Source: Bacteroidota bacterium (GTDB taxonomy: Bacteria > Bacteroidota > Bacteroidia > Bacteroidales > FEN-979). From it: a stretch of DNA of 45,932 nt. Positions 39,862 to 45,932 of this stretch are shown piece by piece (within the stretch, counting starts at the first letter, position 1; every line of letters starts with the position of its first letter). A model generated the notes under the pieces. It did not search any database and had not been told where the DNA came from. It worked only from the letters and a program-made list of their open reading frames with translations. The translations under genes were made by a program, and so were the position numbers. Where the stretch lies: NCBI GenBank assembly GCA_026391845.1, contig JAPLDG010000313.1, positions 1-45,932 on the forward strand, given 5' to 3'.

Positions 39862-42800
39862 TTATTTTCCCTGCATATCAAATTCTTTCATTTCCTCCCT
39901 GAGATCAGGTATGATCCCCAGCAAATGCTTTTGGTTTACATTGGTTAAAATATCTCCGGCCCGAAGCGGCCATTTTTTAATTAATATTTTTTCCTGGGTA
40001 TTGGTGATGATCAGTAAAGATCGGCAATCTTCAGAAAATTGTGCAAAATGTGTGTGGCCTTTTGTATCCCCTGAATTGATGATATTCAGCAATTCCCCCT
40101 TTCGCGACCAGATCATGATCACATACGGTTTCTTTGAAAGTGTGAAAAAGTAATCACTGTTCGCCGAAAACCCGATCTCCTCGATAGCTGTTCTATGTGA
40201 ATTATCAAGGGTGGTAATATAGACGCCATCGCCACTCCAAAGTATTGCCTGCCCGTCGGATGAAGCGGTCAGTATCGATTTTCCATCCGGAGAATACCGG
40301 GCCTTTATGATATCCGCCTTATGCAATTTCAGCTGCTGAACAATTGTTCCGTCAAGGTTCCTGATGATTGCAACCTTGTTTGCAGAACCGGTAATGATTC
40401 TTTTTCCATCAGGAGAGAAGGAGGCGCAGCGCAATGGATCGTTGTCTGATTTGAATTCTTTGAGTTTGGTTCCCTTGAAATCCCAGATCCTGGCTGCACC
40501 ATCACTGCATGCAGTTAATATGGTATTCCCGTCGGGTGAAAATTCAGTACTTCTCACTTCAAAGGGATGGTCACATCTTGCAATCTCCTTTCCGGCGGTA
40601 TCCCAGATCCTGGCTGTTTTGTCAAATGAAGAGGTCGATATAAATTGATTATCGGGGGAGATACTTACATCCATTCCAGGGCCCTGGTAACCGAAGTCCA
40701 GCAGCCGGTTTTTTTCAACATTGAAACAGCCAAGGCTGTTTTGCTGATTCAGGACGACCAACATTTTCATCTTCTGTGAAATGCGTGCATCAAGGGTTTG
40801 TGATGCCTTTCTATTGATCATTTCACATTCGTTGTTTCTCAGGACCCAGATTTTTATCATGCCATCTGCCGATGCAGTCACAACCGTATCATTGCCCCCG
40901 GCAAACCGTATCTCCCTGATGGCTGCCGCATGCCTTCTCAATTCAAACTGGAATTCCCCGTCGATGCTCCGTACCTGGGAGATCCCATCGTCTGAACCGA
41001 TGGCAAAATATTTACTGTCTGCTGAAACAGTAAAATGTCCGATGCAGCCGATCCCTGCCTGAACTTCTTTGATAACAGTTGCAGGAACAGAATTACCCCA
41101 GATGATGGCTGATCCGTCATCAGAAACGGTGATGATAAAACGCCCGTCGGGTGTAAAATCACTTCGGGTCACACCGCCTGTATGCTTGGCCAGTACCTGC
41201 AGCTCTTTTCCTGACAAATCCCAGATCCTGGCTGTTGCATCATCTGATGAGGTCACCACACGCATATTGTCGGGGGAAAAACCAATGTCGCGTAAAAATC
41301 CGGTATGCCCTTTGAGAACAGCCACACATGTACCGCTGAAATCCCAGATTCTAGCAGTTTTATCATATGAAGTTGTTGCAATATATTTGCTGTCGGAGGA
41401 AAAATGAATTGAGTTTATGGTCGATTCGTGGCCGGTCAGGCTGCCGTGTTTTTCACATCGCAAGGTCTCCTTGTTGAAATCCCAGATCGTGCCTGTTCCT
41501 GCCATAGATGCAGTTACAATATATTTTCCGTCCGGAGAAAAACCGGCAATATAATTCCTCTGATCTTTGTCTTTAATGGTCTGCAGCAACCGGCCGGTTG
41601 TATCCCACAGCCGGACCGTACTGTCGATCGAACTCGTTACGATATACCGGCCATCGGGTGAGAATCTTGCAAACATCACTTTTTGGTGATGCCCTTTTAA
41701 AACAGCAAGTTCTTTGCCGTTCATGTCCCAGATGCGTGCCGTGCTGTCAAATGAAGCGCTTACAATTTTTCTTCCAAGGGGGGTGTAATCCAGACTGTAA
41801 ACGTCATTCGTATGGCCCTCAAGGTTGTTGCTGAACGGATAGTAATCAGCAGTTTCATAACTCAGCGAGAGTGCCTCCATCGCCAGGTGACCACCGTAGA
41901 TTTGAAATGCTTTTTCAGCCAGTCTGAAGCTTAATGTAGGATTTTTATCAATGGTTAAAAGACTATAGGAGGCGAGTTCATTTGAAGTAGCAATGCTGGC
42001 AATTTTTGTGGCCTTGTTCCGCTCGATCAGCGCCCATATCGTAAAACCGGACATGATGATCAATGCCGCCAGAAGAGCGGAAATGATGGTGGCTCTTATT
42101 CTCGTTCTTTTTGATTGGAGCTCTTTCTGACTTTTGGCAATAAAGTCCTTTTTGTCCTGGTTCAGAAAAAGACGATCAAGATATGGTTTAATGTAATTAA
42201 AATCGCTTTCGCTGAGAAGAATTCCTCTGTTGAGGTACTGATCATATGTGTTGGCAATGATCTCTTTGATTTCATTCACCTCTTTTTCCGCCAGGGTGAT
42301 TTTTTCGAAAATTTTTGACGCAAGACTGTCGTGCCTTAACTCATACTTTCCATTTTCATCCTGATCCCGGATGATCCTGAGGGTAATAAATTTATGAATT
42401 AGCGCCCTCACCCTGTTGATATCCACATCGCTGCCGGGTGTCCTGATGTCGGAGGCAATATCTTCGTCAGTAACCTGACGTTTGGTGCCTTTACCGGAAA
42501 CGAATGATTTTAAAATCTTTAGGGCTAACGATTTATCCTGATCATTTAACTGAGAAATCTCAAACTCGAGAAACGTTCCCAGAAGATCTTTGACACTTCC
42601 AACCCGTTTCACAAGATCTTTCGAAAAGACGATCTCCTGCGATCCTGTCATCCCTTCCAGAGCCAGCCAGTACAAGCGATCTAAAAAAATTTGAAGGTAA
42701 GTGAGGTCAATTTCTGCATTTTCAGGACTTAACTCTTTTAAAATCTCCTCTGAACAATCCTTTTCCAGCCGGATTCCATGAGCGTTACACAAACCTTTGA

Positions 42801-43395
42801 TTACTTCCAGCGCGTTTTGACGGGTAACAGAATTTATTCTCAGTCTGTTGGATAGGAATTCGGGTATTCTTTTTTCAAATTCAGTCAGGCTGGCGAGGTA
42901 CTCCTCCCGGATGGAAAAAATAAATTTACATTGAAGATTCGACCCGATGATGCTTTTTACAGTTGTGATCAATTCATCCCGTTCCTTCTCATTGCCAAAA
43001 ATGAAAATTTCCTCAAACTGATCGAAAATGAAGTAGATGGGGCGGAAATGGTCTAAAAATATGCGCTGAACAATTTCCGTTATGGGTTCATTCCGGGCAT
43101 TTGACAACGGTTTATTCAAGCACTTTTGCAGGGTAGTTCCAAGGCTTTTATTTATATCAGAACCTCTCCTGATTTGAATCGGGAACCAGTCGCTTTCCTG
43201 AATTTTATTTGCCAGACCACAATTGATCAGTGAAGACTTTCCAATGCCCGATACGCCGAAAAGAACCAATATCCTGCTCTTGTAAACGCGGTAGTATAGC
43301 TCTTCAATTTCAGCATCCCTTCCGAAAAACGTAGCTTTGTCCTCCCTGGCGTAGCTGTCAAGGAATTTAAAAGGACTTTTTGGTTGATTTCCCAT
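39862..43395 (-). CDS. nSTAND1-type NTPase with TM helix and ~14 WD40 repeats
   Basis: FFGRDAEIEELYYRVYKSRILVLFGVSGIGKSSLINCGL Walker A; PIYFIFDQFEEIFIFG Walker B; TM RATIISALLAALIIMSGFTIWALI; repeated SPDGKYIVTAS...ARIWD blades. Confidence 0.93.
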   Translation of the reverse strand: MGNQPKSPFKFLDSYAREDKATFFGRDAEIEELYYRVYKSRILVLFGVSGIGKSSLINCGLANKIQESDWFPIQIRRGSDINKSLGTTLQKCLNKPLSNARNEPITEIVQRIFLDHFRPIYFIFDQFEEIFIFGNEKERDELITTVKSIIGSNLQCKFIFSIREEYLASLTEFEKRIPEFLSNRLRINSVTRQNALEVIKGLCNAHGIRLEKDCSEEILKELSPENAEIDLTYLQIFLDRLYWLALEGMTGSQEIVFSKDLVKRVGSVKDLLGTFLEFEISQLNDQDKSLALKILKSFVSGKGTKRQVTDEDIASDIRTPGSDVDINRVRALIHKFITLRIIRDQDENGKYELRHDSLASKIFEKITLAEKEVNEIKEIIANTYDQYLNRGILLSESDFNYIKPYLDRLFLNQDKKDFIAKSQKELQSKRTRIRATIISALLAALIIMSGFTIWALIERNKATKIASIATSNELASYSLLTIDKNPTLSFRLAEKAFQIYGGHLAMEALSLSYETADYYPFSNNLEGHTNDVYSLDYTPLGRKIVSASFDSTARIWDMNGKELAVLKGHHQKVMFARFSPDGRYIVTSSIDSTVRLWDTTGRLLQTIKDKDQRNYIAGFSPDGKYIVTASMAGTGTIWDFNKETLRCEKHGSLTGHESTINSIHFSSDSKYIATTSYDKTARIWDFSGTCVAVLKGHTGFLRDIGFSPDNMRVVTSSDDATARIWDLSGKELQVLAKHTGGVTRSDFTPDGRFIITVSDDGSAIIWGNSVPATVIKEVQAGIGCIGHFTVSADSKYFAIGSDDGISQVRSIDGEFQFELRRHAAAIREIRFAGGNDTVVTASADGMIKIWVLRNNECEMINRKASQTLDARISQKMKMLVVLNQQNSLGCFNVEKNRLLDFGYQGPGMDVSISPDNQFISTSSFDKTARIWDTAGKEIARCDHPFEVRSTEFSPDGNTILTACSDGAARIWDFKGTKLKEFKSDNDPLRCASFSPDGKRIITGSANKVAIIRNLDGTIVQQLKLHKADIIKARYSPDGKSILTASSDGQAILWSGDGVYITTLDNSHRTAIEEIGFSANSDYFFTLSKKPYVIMIWSRKGELLNIINSGDTKGHTHFAQFSEDCRSLLIITNTQEKILIKKWPLRAGDILTNVNQKHLLGIIPDLREEMKEFDMQGK

Positions 43396-43402
43396 CTTTT
43401 AT

Positions 43403-44422
43403 TCAGGATGACAAAACCGACAAAATTTCATTAAACTCATCGACCAGTGTGCTATAGTTATGCAGTGACCGGAGGTCACAAACTTCGGGTGCCTCGGTGC
43501 CAACATACATTAAATGGCCGTCACTGTATTTTGAATACAAATAAATATCCCCGATAATGCTAAACCTTTTAAGATCATTGATAACCTCGGATTTTGTATC
43601 AATAACCAAAGGGGACAGATTAAGGTATTCCCCGATTGACTTCGTTTGCTTCATCAGCAGAACTGAATTGCTTTCGGTAAACTTCAACCCTTCGATCCTG
43701 GCCGTGCTGAAATCGGAATGAGTGTTATGAAGTAAATCCATGCTGTGATGAAAAAATGCTTCGTGATTTTTTGACTTCACAACCTTAATATCCTTCACAT
43801 ACACCAACTTGTAATTGACCAGGAATGCAATTTTTGATAACAATCTGGTTAATTTTTCCTCGAAAACGATACAATCTCTTTCAATATCCTGGTCAGTTGG
43901 ATTGGATTGAAAATGCATGAGGATGTTTCTTGGAAGGACCAATGAATTCAGGTTTTCATAAAACCCTTTATTGAAGTTCTCGGAAATCTCAGGGATAAAC
44001 CATTCGAAATTCTGTTGTTTCAGAAAATTCCCGATGGATGTTATCAGCCAGGTATAATCCCCCAAACTTAAGAGCGGGAAACGGTGTTTGAACTCTTTTT
44101 TAAAATTTTCCGGAATTGAAATCCGGTTTCTGACCTTTTCTTCCATGAGTTGGGCGACCATGATAAAACTGATGAACTGCAACGTTCTTTCAAAGGTCCG
44201 GAAGATATGTGTTAGTAAGTCGCGTCCCAGGGTTGTCTTGGTAAACAACCTGCGAAGCTCAATCCCGATCGGCCATGGGAAATTCTCAACCATTTCATTG
44301 CCCAGTTTCGGGAAATTAATGGAATCATCATCGTTATACCGGATATCATTGGCTAACCTTGGCTTAACTTTGACCATTTCATCAAATACTTGCCTGATCA
44401 GGTCTTCTGTATTGTTCAGCAT
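43403..44422 (-). CDS. Uncharacterised protein with HEPN-like domain, cotranscribed with the STAND-WD40 gene
   Basis: Helical region FRTFERTLQFISFIMVAQLMEEK...LSLGDYTWLITSIGNFL...LNSLVLPRNILMHFQSN with an R-N-x3-H (RNILMH) HEPN signature at 43913-43930; 7-bp gap to the STAND gene. Confidence 0.65.
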   Translation of the reverse strand: MLNNTEDLIRQVFDEMVKVKPRLANDIRYNDDDSINFPKLGNEMVENFPWPIGIELRRLFTKTTLGRDLLTHIFRTFERTLQFISFIMVAQLMEEKVRNRISIPENFKKEFKHRFPLLSLGDYTWLITSIGNFLKQQNFEWFIPEISENFNKGFYENLNSLVLPRNILMHFQSNPTDQDIERDCIVFEEKLTRLLSKIAFLVNYKLVYVKDIKVVKSKNHEAFFHHSMDLLHNTHSDFSTARIEGLKFTESNSVLLMKQTKSIGEYLNLSPLVIDTKSEVINDLKRFSIIGDIYLYSKYSDGHLMYVGTEAPEVCDLRSLHNYSTLVDEFNEILSVLSS

Positions 44423-44505
44423 TGTATAGTACGATCATCTAGGTTGTCAAATTCTTTCTCTTCAGTGGTTGTTGTGATTGTGGAACACAACGGGAATAGG
44501 CTCAA

Positions 44506-44536
44506 CAAATATAATCATATCATGTGCTAAAACCAA
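44506..44536 (-). promoter_or_regulatory. Bacteroidota-type promoter for the HEPN-like/STAND operon
   Basis: Minus strand TTG (44534-44536), 20-nt spacer, TATATTTG (44506-44513), 84 nt upstream of the start codon. Confidence 0.65.
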
Positions 44537-44561
44537 CCGGGATTTTTGACAACCTGTTTTC

Positions 44562-45932
44562 CTACTTTCTCTGGTCAATCCACTTATCCACAACCTTTAG
44601 GAAAATGTTGATATCCAATGGTTTGGTTAAATAATCCCGAGCACCGGCCGCCATTAACTTTTTAATTTGATGTTTGGTGGCATCAGCAGTTAAGATGACA
44701 ACCGGGATCGTTTTTGTGATTTCATCTGTCAGGAGGTTTGCTAAAACCTGACTGCCTGCCATGTCGGGCAAATTCAGGTCGAGCAGTATTAAATCAGGCT
44801 GGTTGGCTGTCGCAAATTGCACTGCGGTTTTTCCGTACATGGATACGATCAGATCAATTCCATGCCGGTTGCCCCGGATAATTTCTTCTACCAATTCAGC
44901 ATTATCGATATTGTCTTCGATGTACAAAATGGTTCCGGTTTTTGTATTTGCCGCTGTTTCCATCTCCATGGAATGCTGTTTTTTCAGAGCCGTCAACTCG
45001 GTTGCGCGTTTGGTTTTCTCCTGATTTTGGAAAGCAAGTTCTTTATTGGCGATGACCAGTTCATTTGCCCGATTTGCTTTATCCTCATTCTGGACGGCAA
45101 TCTCCTTATTGGCAACGACCAGCTCAGCTGTCAGTCTTATATTGTTTTCATTCTGATTTTTCCAGCTTATCCGATTCTCAGTTGTTGGCAGATCAATCCA
45201 GAAAGTACTTCCTTCGCCGACAACACTTTCAACGCCAACCGCTCCTTCAATGGCAGCCATGATTTTTTTAACCACGGCAAGTCCCAGTCCTGAACCTTCA
45301 ATTTGAGTTTTTTCGGCCCCAACCCGCTCGAAAGGGATGAAAAGCTTCGGGATATCGTCAGGATGAATTCCCATTCCGGTATCCTTTACCGCAATCCTGA
45401 CGGAAACAACCCCCTTGTCGTCTTGTGGCAGGGTTTCAGTTTTGATGAAAACGGAACCACCCGGCCGGTTATACTTGACGGCATTGTTCATCAGGTTTAT
45501 CAGTACCTGTTTTAGCAGTTTCCGGTCGGACATTACAAAAAGCTGATTTGCGGGCGAATCTTCCAACTCAATTTTAATTTCCCTGGCATCGGCAAGTGGC
45601 TGGACAGTGTCCATTATTTCTGCAATAATGCTGCCAGCAAGAATAGGTTCGGGTATAAATGAGATCCTCCCCGATTCGATGCGCGAGATGTCGAGCACTT
45701 CATCAATCAGAACGAGCAAATGTTTGCCGCTGATTAAAATATGATCGACGCTTTTCTTTTGTTTTGGGCTGAGTTCACCCATATTCATCAGCTGCGCAAA
45801 GCCAAGAATCGAATTCATGGGCGTACGCAGTTCATGGCTCATCCGCGAGAGGAATTCACTCTTTGCACGATTTGCCTTTTCGGCTTCATCCCGTGATTTG
45901 ACTATTTCTACTTCTGCATTCTTCCGCGCAGT
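44562..45932 (-). CDS. Hybrid histidine kinase with C-terminal receiver (5'-truncated by window edge)
   Basis: SEFLSRMSHELRTPMNSILGFAQLM HisKA; HATPase NLMNNAVKYNRPGGSV...GSGLGLAVVKKIM; REC ILYIEDNIDNAELVEEII...DLILLDLNLPDMAG; frame open to 45932 upstream of the ORF-track Met. Confidence 0.95.
   Translation of the reverse strand, partial: TARKNAEVEIVKSRDEAEKANRAKSEFLSRMSHELRTPMNSILGFAQLMNMGELSPKQKKSVDHILISGKHLLVLIDEVLDISRIESGRISFIPEPILAGSIIAEIMDTVQPLADAREIKIELEDSPANQLFVMSDRKLLKQVLINLMNNAVKYNRPGGSVFIKTETLPQDDKGVVSVRIAVKDTGMGIHPDDIPKLFIPFERVGAEKTQIEGSGLGLAVVKKIMAAIEGAVGVESVVGEGSTFWIDLPTTENRISWKNQNENNIRLTAELVVANKEIAVQNEDKANRANELVIANKELAFQNQEKTKRATELTALKKQHSMEMETAANTKTGTILYIEDNIDNAELVEEIIRGNRHGIDLIVSMYGKTAVQFATANQPDLILLDLNLPDMAGSQVLANLLTDEITKTIPVVILTADATKHQIKKLMAAGARDYLTKPLDINIFLKVVDKWIDQRK

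Noticed and set aside
45000-45160. Tandem-like repeats (ELVVANKEIAVQNEDKANRANELVIANKELAFQNQEKTKRATEL) in the partial hybrid kinase
   Set aside because: Coiled-coil linker repeats of this type are common in Bacteroidota and other hybrid kinases; not unusual.

Overview
This 45.9 kb window looks like a Bacteroidota chromosome segment. Evidence: T9SS C-terminal sorting domains, FISUMP lipoproteins, an HTCS-type hybrid regulator, and promoters of the TTG-N19/20-TAnnTTTG type. The left part (1-7.5 kb) is housekeeping: 3' end of atpD, atpC, a bidirectional terminator, SurA/PpiD-like PPIase, LptC-like protein, an outer-membrane protein, coaX, a membrane protein and tRNA-Phe(GAA). The rest is accessory and signalling/surface DNA. 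It holds a tRNA-adjacent DUF4160/DUF2442 islet between ~62-bp direct repeats, an exported-protein operon, a PAS-LuxR regulator, a TPR histidine kinase, and a 2232-aa LamG/beta-helix T9SS protein with an HTCS regulator next to it. It also holds a LytTR regulator, a TPR hybrid kinase, T9SS/FISUMP surface proteins, and a convergent module of a HEPN-like protein, an nSTAND-WD40 ATPase and a CorA-like membrane protein. The most notable candidates are: (i) the HEPN-like + STAND-WD40 operon with its own promoter, a possible conflict/defence module; (ii) the tRNA-Phe-associated islet; (iii) a 21-bp-period direct repeat between the HTCS gene and the giant surface-protein gene; (iv) a G9 tract just upstream of the T9SS sorting signal; (v) a dispersed GAAGTACGAA/GGACGAA-type repeat that occurs intergenically beside a truncated gene and in-frame inside a receiver domain. 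Everything was read by eye, with no database searches.
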